Source: Conexibacter sp. SYSU D00693 (GTDB lineage Bacteria; Actinomycetota; Thermoleophilia; Solirubrobacterales; Solirubrobacteraceae). Taken from it: DNA of 64,000 nucleotides. Positions 44,456 to 53,190 of the stretch are shown here, piece by piece. The position numbers and the translations under genes are program-made. The notes beneath the pieces are model-generated. The model saw only the letters and a list, made by a program, of their open reading frames with translations. It had not been told where the DNA came from and made no database searches. Position 1 is the stretch's first letter. Each line of letters begins with the position of its first letter. The stretch is taken from positions 372,001 to 436,000 of the forward strand of contig NZ_CP070950.1 of the NCBI RefSeq assembly GCF_017084525.1. Direction: 5' to 3'.

Positions 44456-45636
44456 CCGACGGGCCGGTCCTCGAGGACCGGCTCGACCTCGAGGCGCCGG
44501 CGCGGCCCCACCCGGAGGCTGCGCCGGCCCGCGAGGAGCTCGAGGAGCTCCTGGCCGACGACCTCGCGCCGCCACCCGCCGAGCGTGCGCACCTCCGGCT
44601 CGTCCTCGCCCGTGCGCTGGGAGGTGACGATCCTCTGCAGGTCGGCGCGCGAGGCCAGCAGCTCGTAGGCCAGGCCCTCGGACGCGGCCTTCGTGCGCAC
44701 GAGCGCCTCGCTGAGCGCGATGAGCGGTGCGTCCTCCGGGTCTGGCTGGGAGGGACGGTCGCCGACGACCGGGATCGGCGGCTGCGAGCGCCCGCGCTCG
44801 ACGGCGGCCAGCAGGCCCTTGCCGCGGCGGTGCAGGGTGGGCTCCGAGACGCCGCGGATCTGGCGCAGGCGGTCGAGCGATTGCGGGCGGCGCTTGGCGA
44901 TCTCCACCAGCGTGGCCTCGTGCAGGACCGTGGACGCGGGGCGGTCGGCCTCGCGTGCGGCCTGCTCGCGCCACGCGACGAGCTCGCGCGCCACGGCGCG
45001 CTGCGCGGGCTCGAGCGAGTTGACGCGCGGGAGCTTGGCGAAGAGGACGTCGACGTCGCGGGCGTCGTCGATGAGCTCGAAGGCGCGGCACTCCTCCCGG
45101 GCCCACTCGAGCCGGCCGCGCTCGTCGAGGCGGTCCTGCAGCGCGGAGGCGAGCTGCAGCAGGTGCACGACGTCCTCGCGCGCGTACTGGAGCTGCTCCT
45201 CGGTCAGCGGCCGGTCGTCCCAGCGGGTGAACGACGCCGACTTGCGCAGCCGCACGCCGAGCACCTCCTTGAGCAGCGGCTCGTAGCCGAGCTGCGCGCG
45301 CATCCCGGCGAAGCCGGCGGCGACCTGGGTGTCGAAGACGTTGCGCACCGGGCTGCCCCAGTCGCGGCGCAGCAGGGCGACGTCCTGTCGCGCGGCGTGC
45401 AGGACGACCTCGACGTCCGGGTCGCCCAGCACGTCGGCCAGGGGCGCGTAGTCGTGCTCCTCCGTGAGCGGGTCGAGCACGAAGACGTCCGAGCCGCCGT
45501 CGCCGTCGTCGATCGCGATCTGGACGAGGCAGAGCAGCGGCTGGTAGCGGCCCTCGCCCATGAACTCCGTGTCGATGCCCAGCCGGCCCGCGGCGCGGGC
45601 GCGCTCGGCGAGCTCGGCGGGGGAGGTCGAGGCCAT
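44452..45636 (-). CDS. rnd: Ribonuclease D
   Basis: 394-aa 3'-5' exoribonuclease for tRNA 3' maturation. DEDDy residues are visible: LGIDTEFMGEG (Asp22, Glu24), VLHAARQDVALL (Asp near 84), and YAREDVVHLL (Tyr-x3-Asp near 150). FTRWDDRPLTEEQL is typical of RNase D. Residues about 208-290 form the HRDC domain (REQAAREADRPASTVLHEATLVEIAKRRP), followed by a divergent C-terminal helical region. TAGGGT, which contains the gluQ stop codon, lies 8 bases before ATG 45636, suggesting rnd is transcribed separately. Confidence 0.92.
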   Translation of the reverse strand: MASTSPAELAERARAAGRLGIDTEFMGEGRYQPLLCLVQIAIDDGDGGSDVFVLDPLTEEHDYAPLADVLGDPDVEVVLHAARQDVALLRRDWGSPVRNVFDTQVAAGFAGMRAQLGYEPLLKEVLGVRLRKSASFTRWDDRPLTEEQLQYAREDVVHLLQLASALQDRLDERGRLEWAREECRAFELIDDARDVDVLFAKLPRVNSLEPAQRAVARELVAWREQAAREADRPASTVLHEATLVEIAKRRPQSLDRLRQIRGVSEPTLHRRGKGLLAAVERGRSQPPIPVVGDRPSQPDPEDAPLIALSEALVRTKAASEGLAYELLASRADLQRIVTSQRTGEDEPEVRTLGGWRREVVGQELLELLAGRRSLRVGPRRRLEVEPVLEDRPVG

Positions 45637-45647
45637 GAGCGGCGACC

Positions 45648-46559
45648 CTACAGCCCCGGCAGCGGGCCCGACCCGGGCGGCCGGAACGTGCTGGGGTCGA
45701 AGCGGGCGACGAGCTCCTCGGGGGAGGGCTGCTCGCCCTCGTCGGCCAGGCCGACGGAGTGCGCGAGGCGCGCGCGGACGGCGGCGGGGTCCTCACCGAG
45801 CGCGGCCCGGTCGGCGAGCGTCACCGCGCCGTGGCGCTTGGCCAGGCGCGCGCCGTCCTCGCCGAGGACGAGCGGGACGTGCGCGTGCGCCGGCTGCGCA
45901 AGGCCCAGCTCCCGCGCGAGCCAGAGCTGGCGCGGGGTGGAGGACAGCAGGTCGTCGCCGCGCACCACCTCGCCGACGCCCTGGGCTCCGTCGTCGACGA
46001 CGACCGCGAGGTTGTAGGCGATCGCGCCGTCGTTGCGGCGCACGACGAAGTCGTCGACCACGCCGTCCTGGTCGCCGTGGAGGCGGTCGCGGAACGCGAC
46101 GCGCTCGCTGCCGGCGCGGACGCGCAGCGCCGGAGGGCGCCCCGCCGCCTCGCGCGCCGCACGCTCGGCGCCCGTGAGGCGCAGGCACGTCCCCGGGTAG
46201 GCCCCCTCGGGCAGGTCGCCGTGGGGCGCACCGGCCGCCTCGCGGATCTCCGCGCGGGTGCACCAGCAGGGGTAGAGCAGCCCGGCGCCCTCGAGCCGGG
46301 CGAGCGCGTCGTCGTAGAGGCCGGCACGTTCGGACTGGCGCACGACGTCGCCGTCCCAGTCCAGGCCGATCGCGGCGAGGTCGGCGAGCTGGCGTGCCTC
46401 GTGCTCGGGGCGCGAGCGGCCTCGGTCGAGGTCCTCGACGCGCACGAGGAAGCGGGCGCCCTGGGCCCGCGCGAAGAGCCAGGCCAGCAGGGCGGTGCGG
46501 AGGTTCCCCAGGTGCAGCACCCCGGTGGGGCTGGGGGCGAAGCGTCCGTCGGGGCGCAC
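45648..46559 (-). CDS. gluQ: Glutamyl-Q tRNA(Asp) synthetase
   Basis: 303-aa truncated GluRS paralogue that attaches glutamate to queuosine at position 34 of tRNA-Asp. It begins RPDGRFAPSPTGVLHLGNLRTALLAW (HIGH-type motif as PSPTGxLHLGN), has the zinc-type CWCTRAEI and PGTCLRL, and LAKRHGA as the KMSKS equivalent. There is no C-terminal anticodon-binding domain, which distinguishes it from GluRS. Use of queuosine in this organism is therefore implied but not shown. TAGCGT lies 7 bases before GTG 46559. Confidence 0.92.
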   Translation of the reverse strand: MRPDGRFAPSPTGVLHLGNLRTALLAWLFARAQGARFLVRVEDLDRGRSRPEHEARQLADLAAIGLDWDGDVVRQSERAGLYDDALARLEGAGLLYPCWCTRAEIREAAGAPHGDLPEGAYPGTCLRLTGAERAAREAAGRPPALRVRAGSERVAFRDRLHGDQDGVVDDFVVRRNDGAIAYNLAVVVDDGAQGVGEVVRGDDLLSSTPRQLWLARELGLAQPAHAHVPLVLGEDGARLAKRHGAVTLADRAALGEDPAAVRARLAHSVGLADEGEQPSPEELVARFDPSTFRPPGSGPLPGL

Positions 46560-46573
46560 CCGGCGGACGCTAG

Positions 46574-46606
46574 CGCCGGCCCGGGAAGGGGGGACCCGGG
46601 CCGGCG
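46574..46606 (-). terminator. Strong GC hairpin, probable terminator for the secreted-protein gene
   Basis: Perfect 12-bp arms (46574-46585 and 46595-46606) with a 9-base purine loop, 16 bp beyond the stop of the minus-strand gene at 46622-47875 and immediately upstream of the gluQ promoter hexamer. Confidence 0.65.
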
Positions 46607-46621
46607 TGCCAGCGGGACGCG

Positions 46622-47875
46622 CTAGCGCGTCGCCTTGCGGACGGTCGCGCTGCGGCTGGCCGACGCGATGCCGTCGTTGGTGGCCGACGAGACGCGCACG
46701 CCGATCGAGCCGCCCTTCTTGCGCAGCGTGGCGCGGACCTTCGCGGGGACCGTGAGGGTCACGGTCTTGGACTTGCCCGCGCCGAGCGTGACGGCGACGG
46801 TCTTGCCGGTCGCGGCGCCGGCGTAGCGCAGGCGCGCGGTGCCGTAGCAGCCGAGCAGCGCGGTGGCCGGGCACGTGACCTTCGTGCGGACCTTCTTGCG
46901 GTCCTTGGTGACGCTGACCGACTTCACGCGAGCGCGCATCGCCGCGGTGATGCGGAACTTCGGCTTGGTCGACGGCTTCTGCGTGGCCTTCGTCGAGGCG
47001 GCCTGCGCCTTCTGGCCGAAGAGCGAGCCGAGGTTGCCCAGCAGGCCCGACAGCTGGCTGCCACCGGCACCAGCGCCGGCGAGGCCGCCGAGCAGGTCGC
47101 CGACCTGGCCGAGCAGGTCGCCGCCGACGACGCCGTTGCCGACCGACCGCAGCGAGCCGGTGAGGCCGCCGACGAGGTCGCGCAGCTCCTGGGGCAGCGC
47201 CGGGTTGCTGACGACCGCGTCGAGGACGTCGAGGACCGGGTCCAGCACGCTGCCGAGGACGTCGCCCTCGCCGCCGAGGATGCCGAGCAGCGAGGTCAGG
47301 CCGCCGAGGTCGCCCGGCATGCCCGCGCCGAGGACCTGGCCGACGGCGGCGGTGAGCGCGCCGTCGAGGATCGACTGGTCGGTGACCGAGCCCAGCAGGC
47401 CGTCGACCACCGCGACGACGTTGCCGAGCGGCACGCCGCCGCTGAGCAGGTCGTTGACGAGGTTGCCCGAGAGCGCGCCGCCGGCCAGCGTCCCGGTGAC
47501 CGTCTGGACGAGCGGGCCGACGATCGGCAGCGAGCCGGTGAGGCCACCGCCGAGGAGCGTGGAGACGGTGTTCGTGACGACGCCGAGCGGCAGGCCGTTG
47601 GTCTGCGAGCCGGTGAGACCGCCCACGAGGCTGTTGACGATGTTCGCGTCGGGCGTCGTCGTCTGGGCGCTGCCCAGCAGCGAGTTGGTGAGGCCGCCGA
47701 GCAGGCCGCCGCCCCCTCCGAGCAGGCCGTCGAGCAGACCGCGCTGATGGGCCACTGCCCGGGCGGTGGCGGCGTCGGAGCCGGCGGGCGTGGCGGCCGA
47801 CGCGGCGGGCGCGGCGACGGCGGTGGCGCCGGCCACGAAGATCACGGCGGCGGCGGCGCGGGTCGTGCGGGTCAT
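46622..47875 (-). CDS. Gly/Leu-rich secreted protein with C-terminal Ig-like domain
   Basis: 417-aa exported protein, signal peptide about 1-28 (AAPAASA). Residues about 45-290 are low-complexity and rich in G/L/V/N/T with many GLLGG, LVGGLTGS and LLGG motifs, predicted to be a repetitive structural or adhesive region. After a Lys/Ala/Thr linker (about 291-310) a beta-sandwich-like domain (about 311-417) ends SATVRKATR, the same last seven residues as the protease at 18042-19283. It lies 114 bp downstream of the minus-strand minor-pilin operon, same strand, and may be secreted by or attached to that system; this is inference. Confidence 0.62.
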   Translation of the reverse strand: MTRTTRAAAAVIFVAGATAVAAPAASAATPAGSDAATARAVAHQRGLLDGLLGGGGGLLGGLTNSLLGSAQTTTPDANIVNSLVGGLTGSQTNGLPLGVVTNTVSTLLGGGLTGSLPIVGPLVQTVTGTLAGGALSGNLVNDLLSGGVPLGNVVAVVDGLLGSVTDQSILDGALTAAVGQVLGAGMPGDLGGLTSLLGILGGEGDVLGSVLDPVLDVLDAVVSNPALPQELRDLVGGLTGSLRSVGNGVVGGDLLGQVGDLLGGLAGAGAGGSQLSGLLGNLGSLFGQKAQAASTKATQKPSTKPKFRITAAMRARVKSVSVTKDRKKVRTKVTCPATALLGCYGTARLRYAGAATGKTVAVTLGAGKSKTVTLTVPAKVRATLRKKGGSIGVRVSSATNDGIASASRSATVRKATR

Positions 47876-47989
47876 GTCTCGTTCCCCCCTGGGAAGTCGC
47901 TTGTCGCGCGGGACCTCATGTCCTGCGCGGGTTCTGCATCGGCAGCCGGTGCCAGGACTTGATCGGCGATCCGTCCGCCGTGCCGTCCC

Positions 47990-48601
47990 CTACAGGGCGG
48001 GGCAGCCGGTCAGGGTGAGCGCCGCGCCCGGCGCGGTCGGCCGGCACTCGGCCGTGCGCTTGACGCTGAACAGGCTGAGGATGTTGTCCGGGTTGAGGTC
48101 GAGCTGGATGAGCGCGACCACCCGACGGCCGGCACCGTCCTGCGAGACGACCTTGCGCTGGAGGACGTCGCCGATCGACCCGGTGACCTTGACCGACGAG
48201 GAGACGATGTAGCGGAACTTGTTGGAGCCGACCGCCGTGTCCTCCGTGGCCTCCCACGGGATCGCGGGGCACCATCCGCCGACGGCGAGCGAGCCGACGC
48301 TCAGCGCGCCGGTCAGGGCGTCGACCTGGACGCAGGAGACGACGTCGCTCGCGAGGTTCACCACGCCCGTGATCGAGCTCGTCGCGAGCGTCTTGTTGAG
48401 CCGGTAGACGGCGACGTCGATGGCGGCGTCAGCGGTCGCCGACGCGCGCATGTCCTTGCGGGCCTCGTTGGCCGCCTGCGAGCCCTGCACGGCGTACATC
48501 AGCAACGCGCCGGTGACGAGCGTCACCACGAGCAGGACGCCAAGGACGATGGGCAGGACGAAGCCGCGCTCGTCGCGCCGGGCCGCGAGCCGGCGGGTCA
48601 T
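47990..48601 (-). CDS. PilX-like pseudopilin (minor-pilin operon A, third gene)
   Basis: 203-aa protein with a class III-like signal: basic start TRRLAARRDERG then FVLPIVLGVLLVVTLVTGALL (about 14-34), a membrane helix preceded by a Gly as in prepilins but without the +5 Glu, the pattern of PilX/GspK-type proteins. The exported part (about 45-203) has Cys residues at SCVQV, GWCPAIP, ECRP and GCPAL that could form two disulphides. ATG 48601 overlaps the stop of the preceding pseudopilin gene by 4 bp. Confidence 0.75.
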   Translation of the reverse strand: MTRRLAARRDERGFVLPIVLGVLLVVTLVTGALLMYAVQGSQAANEARKDMRASATADAAIDVAVYRLNKTLATSSITGVVNLASDVVSCVQVDALTGALSVGSLAVGGWCPAIPWEATEDTAVGSNKFRYIVSSSVKVTGSIGDVLQRKVVSQDGAGRRVVALIQLDLNPDNILSLFSVKRTAECRPTAPGAALTLTGCPAL

Positions 48602-49842
48602 CCGAGCAGCCCCGCGTTCGGGTCGCTGATGACGGTCGAGGCCCAGACCGGGCTCTGGGGGCCCGTCCCGTCCTGGTGGTCGACGACGATGGCCACCGTC
48701 ACGCGCTTGGTGTTGTGCGTCGTGTTCGGCGCCACCAGGATCTGCGTGACCGCGGTGGCCAACCCGGTTGCGGTCTCGGCCAACCACGGCACGAGCTGCA
48801 GGCCGTCCCGCGCCAGCGAGGTGATGACGTTCGGGAGGTTCGTGACGACCGTCAGGAGGCTCGACACGATCGAGGGCAGCGAGATCACCGCCTGGGGCAC
48901 CGCGACGAGGAGCGCCAGGACGTTGAGGTTCAGCAGCGGCAGGACGATGTCGTTGACGTCGTCGACGAGCGTGTCGAGGCTCTGCAGCAGCGGCTTGAGC
49001 GTCGTCAGCGCGGTCTTGACGACGTTGAGCTTGCTCAGCTGCTTGAACAGGTTGATGTCGAGGTCGCAGAGGTCCAGGCGCTGGGTCAAGCCGCCGTTGG
49101 TGATCGCGGCGATGGGCGCGACCGCCAACCCGATCGCCGCGAGCGGGGCACCGAGCGGCTTGATGAGGTTCTGGACGTTCGCCAGCGGCGTCAGGACGGG
49201 GTTGAGGATCGAGAGCACGGGGGCCAGGACCGCGCCCAGCAGCGTGTTCTGCGAGTTCAGGAGCTTGTTGATCGTCCCGTTGGGGCCCGTGAGGTTCTGC
49301 AGCAGCCCGCTGACCTGGTTGATCAGGGTGATCGTGGAGGTCAGCGTCGTCTCGAGCTGGCTGAGGTTGAGGAGCGGGCACTCCTCGTCGCGCCAGGTGA
49401 CGTAGCGGTAGATCTTGACCCTGATCGGCGTGCCGGTGTTCCCGACCGCGTCGGAGGTCACCGGGTCGAGCCCGGGGGTGCTGGCGTTCGGGGTGCCGCC
49501 GGACTGCACGAGCTCCTCGAGCGTGCCGGTCTTGATGCGGAAGTTCGTGCCCTGCACGCGCGAGCCCGGGACGCCGTCGGTGGCGGCGGTCCCCCGGATC
49601 TGGAGGTCGGCGTAGGGCAGGGCGCGGGCGCGCTCGAGCGCCAGCTCGGCCTGCTCCACCGCGACGTCGTGGCGCTCGTTGCCGAGCACCGTCTCGCTCG
49701 TGGAGGAGAAGACGGTGAGCATCGACCCCACGCCGATGGCCAGCAGCAGCAGGCCCACCAGGAGCTCGGGCAGGCCGATGCCGGCCTGCTCGCGGCGCAG
49801 GCGGCGCGCGGTCGTGCGCAGGAACGCGGTGACGGCGGTCAT
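48598..49842 (-). CDS. PilV-like minor pilin with a long Leu/Val/Asn-rich insertion (operon A, second gene)
   Basis: 414-aa protein. Prepilin signal: REQAG then IGLPELLVGLLLLAIGVGSML, i.e. cleavage after Gly with Glu at +5. Residues about 50-150 resemble a PilV domain (NERHDVAVEQAELALERARALPYADL). Between the segments EECPLLNLSQLE and RVTVAIVVDH (about 155-385) is a 230-residue insertion of near-repeating hydrophobic heptads (LTSTITLINQVSGLLQNL, VLSILNPVLTPLANVQNLI), unlike any pilin I know; it may form a coiled or amphipathic helical bundle. Overlaps its neighbours by 4 bp on each side. Confidence 0.72.
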   Translation of the reverse strand: MTAVTAFLRTTARRLRREQAGIGLPELLVGLLLLAIGVGSMLTVFSSTSETVLGNERHDVAVEQAELALERARALPYADLQIRGTAATDGVPGSRVQGTNFRIKTGTLEELVQSGGTPNASTPGLDPVTSDAVGNTGTPIRVKIYRYVTWRDEECPLLNLSQLETTLTSTITLINQVSGLLQNLTGPNGTINKLLNSQNTLLGAVLAPVLSILNPVLTPLANVQNLIKPLGAPLAAIGLAVAPIAAITNGGLTQRLDLCDLDINLFKQLSKLNVVKTALTTLKPLLQSLDTLVDDVNDIVLPLLNLNVLALLVAVPQAVISLPSIVSSLLTVVTNLPNVITSLARDGLQLVPWLAETATGLATAVTQILVAPNTTHNTKRVTVAIVVDHQDGTGPQSPVWASTVISDPNAGLLG

Positions 49843-50402
49843 GCCGCGCACTCCGTCGAGAGCAAGGAGGCAGTGCGACAGGTCCGCAGGCTCACGCCGT
49901 CGCGCAGCGTCACCGGGCGCGTGTTGCCCTTGGCGTTCTGGCGCAGGCGGATCTCGACGAAGCGCGACGTCGTCGACCAGGTGAACTGGTTCGTGTTCGT
50001 GAGCCCGTCGACCATCGTCACGGCGGCGGTGCCGGCGGTGAGGTCCTGACGGGTGCAGCGGTAGGCACCGGGGACCTTGACCGACGGCACGGAGCAGTCC
50101 CACTTGACGTCGCGCGTCGTGGCCACGGCGGCCGTGCGTGACCACACTCGGGCCGTGAAGGTCTGCGCGCCGGTGGCGGTGATGCGCTGCGCGAAGCGGA
50201 TCTCGCGCACGAGGCGGTCCATCTGCGGGCGCAGCTCGTTGAGCGCGTCCAGGCGCGAGGCCTGCCGGGTGTAGGTCCCGTTGACCGCGTCGACGACGAA
50301 CAGGGTCGCGCCGAAGGCCGTGAGGCCGACGGCGAGGACCACCAGGTGCTCGGTGAGCGCGAACCCTCCTTGGCCGCTCAGAAGTCGCCTGCGGCCGCTC
50401 AT
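49839..50402 (-). CDS. PilW/GspJ-like minor pilin (operon A, first gene)
   Basis: 187-aa prepilin. Signal: MSGRRRLLSGQGG then FALTEHLVVLAVGLTAFGATLFV, cleavage after Gly with Phe +1 and Glu +5. The helix is followed by RQASRLDALNELRPQMDRLVREIRFAQRIT, the N-terminal alpha helix typical of PulJ/PilW proteins, then a beta-rich head with Cys pairs (WDCSV, YRCTRQ, RTCRTASLLSTEC). ATG 50402 is chosen; in-frame ATGs upstream (50423) are possible. It leads a three-gene overlapping operon ordered W-V-X. Confidence 0.78.
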   Translation of the reverse strand: MSGRRRLLSGQGGFALTEHLVVLAVGLTAFGATLFVVDAVNGTYTRQASRLDALNELRPQMDRLVREIRFAQRITATGAQTFTARVWSRTAAVATTRDVKWDCSVPSVKVPGAYRCTRQDLTAGTAAVTMVDGLTNTNQFTWSTTSRFVEIRLRQNAKGNTRPVTLRDGVSLRTCRTASLLSTECAA

Positions 50403-50529
50403 CCATGAGCAGACCATCTGCATGGGTCGTGCATCGGCGTCCGTGTCGCAGGACGCGACGGGGGGTGGACGGACGGACGACGTGGGTGGCGCGTCGGCGC
50501 GCGGGTGCACCGGGTTCGTGCCCGCCTCG

Positions 50530-50535
50530 TAGGGT
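50530..50535 (+). promoter_or_regulatory. Putative -10 hexamer TAGGGT
   Basis: Lies 6 bases before GTG 50542, the usual spacing for a leaderless transcript in this window. Confidence 0.35.
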
Positions 50536-50541
50536 CGACAC

Positions 50542-51675
50542 GTGCCGCGACCGACGCAGGTCCTCGCCGAGCACCCGCACGCCGACGGCGTGGCCACCGT
50601 GCTGCGCGGGCCGGGCGGCGAGCTGTGGCTGGCGCACGACCGCGCGGACGGTGCGGGCACGCTGTTGCGTGACGGCGCCGCCATCCTCGGGCTCCCCGGC
50701 GCCACCATCGCCGGTGGGCCGGCGCCCGCCGGAGCGGTGGTTGCGGAGGTCGTGGACGGCCGGGGGCGTCGCCACCGCTGCCCTGCGGACCGTGGAGCGT
50801 GGGTCGTCGTCCTCGACGAGGCCGCGGAGGGTCACCTGCCTCCGGTGTGCTTCCGTGACGCCGACGGTGCGCTGGTCGTCCCCCGGCTTGCGCAGACGTG
50901 GGCTCGCGCGCCCGTCGAGGACGCGGTGACGCCCTGTCCGGCATGTCGCGGCGCGCCGGCGTGGGACGTCGTGACGCCCTCCGACGACTCCCGCGGCAGC
51001 CACGAGGTACGGGGCGAGTGGCGGCCGACCCCGGTGGCGGTCTGCCGTCGCTGCGGCCACGAGGAGGACGTCGGGGCCTGGTACGGCGCCGTGGATCCCG
51101 AGGGCCACGAGGACGAGCAAGGCCTTCAGCGGCTGAAGGCCGAGTGGGCCGCCAAGCGCGCGATGGAGGCGGCGGAGGTCGTGGCGGCCGCGACGGTGCC
51201 GGTCATGGCCGCCGACGACGTCGTGCTCGAGGTGGAGGGGTGGGGCACGCGCGACGGAGTGCTCTCGAGCATCAGGACCACGGACGCCGCGAGGTCCGTC
51301 GTCGTGGAGGTGGAGCTGGAGGAGCACGCGTGGGATCGCGTGGAGGACGTCGCCCGGCAGGGGATCGAACAGCTGGTGGAGGACGACGAAGGCGAGGAAG
51401 CGCTGCCAGACGTGCCGTCCGCGGCGGCGATGTCGCTGTCGGCCAACGCGCGACGGCGCCGCGAACGCGAGGCTGCGTGGCGCGCGAGCGTCCGCCCGGC
51501 GACCCTGGTGGTCGACGGTGAGCCGCAGCCGTGCGTCGTCGCCGAGCTGGGCAACGCGTTCTGCGCCGCCGTCCGCGGCGAGGGGATGCTCCTCACCGTC
51601 TGGGGCCGCGCGCCGCACGGCCTCGGCGACCTGCGGCTGCGCAGCACCGCGAGCGCGTGGCGACCACGCGCCTAG
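50542..51675 (+). CDS. Hypothetical protein with a zinc-ribbon-like motif
   Basis: 377-aa soluble protein, no signal peptide. A zinc-binding-type pair is visible at CPACRGAPAWDVV (about 132-144) and CRRCGHEEDVGAWYG (about 170-184). Flanking regions are beta-rich (VATVLRGPGGELWLAHDR at the start, PCVVAELGNAFCAAV near the end), and about 210-310 is a charged helical segment. No family recognised. It is divergent from minor-pilin operon A; the stop overlaps the convergent secreted-protein gene by 4 bp. Confidence 0.6.
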   Translation: MPRPTQVLAEHPHADGVATVLRGPGGELWLAHDRADGAGTLLRDGAAILGLPGATIAGGPAPAGAVVAEVVDGRGRRHRCPADRGAWVVVLDEAAEGHLPPVCFRDADGALVVPRLAQTWARAPVEDAVTPCPACRGAPAWDVVTPSDDSRGSHEVRGEWRPTPVAVCRRCGHEEDVGAWYGAVDPEGHEDEQGLQRLKAEWAAKRAMEAAEVVAAATVPVMAADDVVLEVEGWGTRDGVLSSIRTTDAARSVVVEVELEEHAWDRVEDVARQGIEQLVEDDEGEEALPDVPSAAAMSLSANARRRREREAAWRASVRPATLVVDGEPQPCVVAELGNAFCAAVRGEGMLLTVWGRAPHGLGDLRLRSTASAWRPRA

Positions 51676-52739
51676 AGGGATGGGGATGCGCGAGGCCCCA
51701 GGAGGCGCGGCGGGACGAACGCGTCGTCGTAGAGCAGCGGCTCGCCGGCGCCCGGCAGGAGGGAGCCGGCCGGCAGCGGGGGCAGCCGCACGGCGATGCG
51801 GACCAGGGTGCCGATGGGCGCGCAGGCGATCGGCGGGCCGGCGGGCAGGGGACGTGGCGGCGTGGGCTGCAGGACGAGCATGCCGAGCTCGCGGGCGCCG
51901 CGAGGACGGACCTCGACGCGGACCAGCGAGCGCACCGCCTCGTCACGGACGGCGTAGAGGTCGTCGCCGGAGCAGCCGCCGGTGAGCAGGTCGATCCAGA
52001 CGCTCCGGCGGTCGGGGGAGAGCTGCGCGGTGTCGGGCTGCACCGCGCGCAGCCCGTCGTGGCCGTCGAGCATGCTGCACGCGTAGCCGGCCAGGCCGCC
52101 GGAACGTGGATCGCACGGGCGGGTGGACGGCCGCAGGTCGACCTGTCCAGGGATGGTGCGCAGGACGGCGGGCGACACCGGCCACCGCAAGCGCCGAACG
52201 CGGCGGCCGCCCGTCGTCCATGCCACCCGCCGCCGGCCTTGGTGGAGGTCGCGGATCGGCGCCGCCGACGAGGCGCGGCGCGTCACGTTCCCGCCCGACC
52301 ACTGCGCCAGCGTCCATCTGCGTGCGTCGTGGCGGACCCACAGGACGGCGTCCTCGCGCACGTCGAGTGCCGTGACGCGCCCGGAGAAGCTGCCGACGTG
52401 CGTGTGCGTGGCGAACGTGTCGACGACGACGAGCTGGTCCGCCACGGTCGGACGCCGCCGGCGGACCACGGCGGCGAGGGTGACGCCCTGGGCGTCGCGG
52501 CGGACGAGCGTCTCGTCCTTCGTGAGCGCGCGCACCACCCGCGACCGGCCGGCGACGCAGGTGACCAGCGCGCGCTCCCCGGAGGGCGCGCGTCCCTCCA
52601 CGAGGCCGTCGCGCGCCGGGGAGGGCGAGCACGTGGAGGGGTCTGCCGCGGGCGCGGCGGGGGCCGCCGACGCGAGGACGGCCGTGAGCAGCACCGCCAC
52701 CACCGCCGCACGTCGTTGCCGGTCGACTGCAGGAGGCAC
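51672..52739 (-). CDS. Secreted hypothetical protein, probable beta-propeller
   Basis: 355-aa exported protein. From GTG 52739 it has a signal sequence (RRAAVVAVLLTAVLASAAPAA); ATG 52772 would add 11 residues and overlap the preceding small frame. The mature part begins with a Cys-containing ADPSTCSPSPA segment and contains repeated strands of the V-x-W/V-x-V type (AVLWVRHDARRWTLAQW, RVAWTTGG, SVWIDLLTGGC), suggesting a propeller. Cys residues are spaced through the chain. No family recognised. Convergent overlap of 4 bp with the zinc-ribbon gene. Confidence 0.55.
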   Translation of the reverse strand: MPPAVDRQRRAAVVAVLLTAVLASAAPAAPAADPSTCSPSPARDGLVEGRAPSGERALVTCVAGRSRVVRALTKDETLVRRDAQGVTLAAVVRRRRPTVADQLVVVDTFATHTHVGSFSGRVTALDVREDAVLWVRHDARRWTLAQWSGGNVTRRASSAAPIRDLHQGRRRVAWTTGGRRVRRLRWPVSPAVLRTIPGQVDLRPSTRPCDPRSGGLAGYACSMLDGHDGLRAVQPDTAQLSPDRRSVWIDLLTGGCSGDDLYAVRDEAVRSLVRVEVRPRGARELGMLVLQPTPPRPLPAGPPIACAPIGTLVRIAVRLPPLPAGSLLPGAGEPLLYDDAFVPPRLLGPRASPSL

Positions 52740-52744
52740 GACCG

Positions 52745-52894
52745 TCAGCCTGCCACGCGCACGACCCGCCATCCGCGCGCGTCGCCGATGAAGAGCCGAT
52801 GGGCCGTGCCCGCGAGGTCGGCGCCGACGACGAGGCCCTCGCTGTTCGGATGCAGGCGCACGATGGGCGTGCGGCCGGTGGCGGCGCCCGCCAC
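52745..52894 (-). CDS. Short hypothetical ORF or remnant
   Basis: From GTG 52894 this gives 49 aa: ATGRTPIVRLHPNSEGLV followed by a stretch ending RVVRVAG. Third codon positions are strongly G/C, so it looks translated, but it resembles a few strands of a beta-propeller rather than a complete protein. It ends 5 bp before the start of the propeller-like gene on the same strand, and may be a broken-off N-terminal part of it or an independent leader peptide. Confidence 0.3.
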   Translation of the reverse strand: MAGAATGRTPIVRLHPNSEGLVVGADLAGTAHRLFIGDARGWRVVRVAG

Positions 52895-52986
52895 GCGGCG
52901 TAGGACTGCGGCCCGCCGTCGCGCACGCCCCGCGGCCACCCCTTCGGCGTCGCCGCCAGCAGCCTCGCGCGCTACCGTGGCGCCCC

Positions 52987-53190
52987 TTGAGCGCCGAGGA
53001 GACCCCCGAGACCGCGGATCCGCAGCCCTGCCCGCCCTGTCGCGGGACGGGTCAGGTCGTGTCGAACCTGGGTGGTTCGGCGTCGACGGTGCCCTGCCCC
53101 TGGTGCGACGGGACCGGGACGGTCATCGCCGGGCGCGACGCCCAGGCGCGCTGGCGCGAGCCCGAGCCGGCCGCACCGGCTGAGGGCTGA
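52987..53190 (+). CDS. Small protein with two DnaJ-type CxxCxGxG motifs
   Basis: 67-aa protein from a TTG start. CPPCRGTGQVV and CPWCDGTGTVI are two CxxCxGxG knuckles, as in the zinc-finger domain of DnaJ, here only one zinc site's worth. It is acidic at the N-terminus and Pro/Glu-rich at the C-terminus. Small free-standing proteins of this kind are familiar in Thermoleophilia; role unknown, possibly a redox or chaperone accessory. The 3' two thirds lie antisense to the C-terminal tail of the acyltransferase gene. Confidence 0.62.
   Translation: MSAEETPETADPQPCPPCRGTGQVVSNLGGSASTVPCPWCDGTGTVIAGRDAQARWREPEPAAPAEG

Noticed and set aside
42647-45796. Very long minus-strand open frame of more than 1000 codons
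   Set aside because: It crosses four well-supported genes in the wrong frame and is Arg/Ala/Pro-rich, a typical shadow in GC-rich DNA. The same applies to many other long Arg/Ala/Pro-rich frames in the window.
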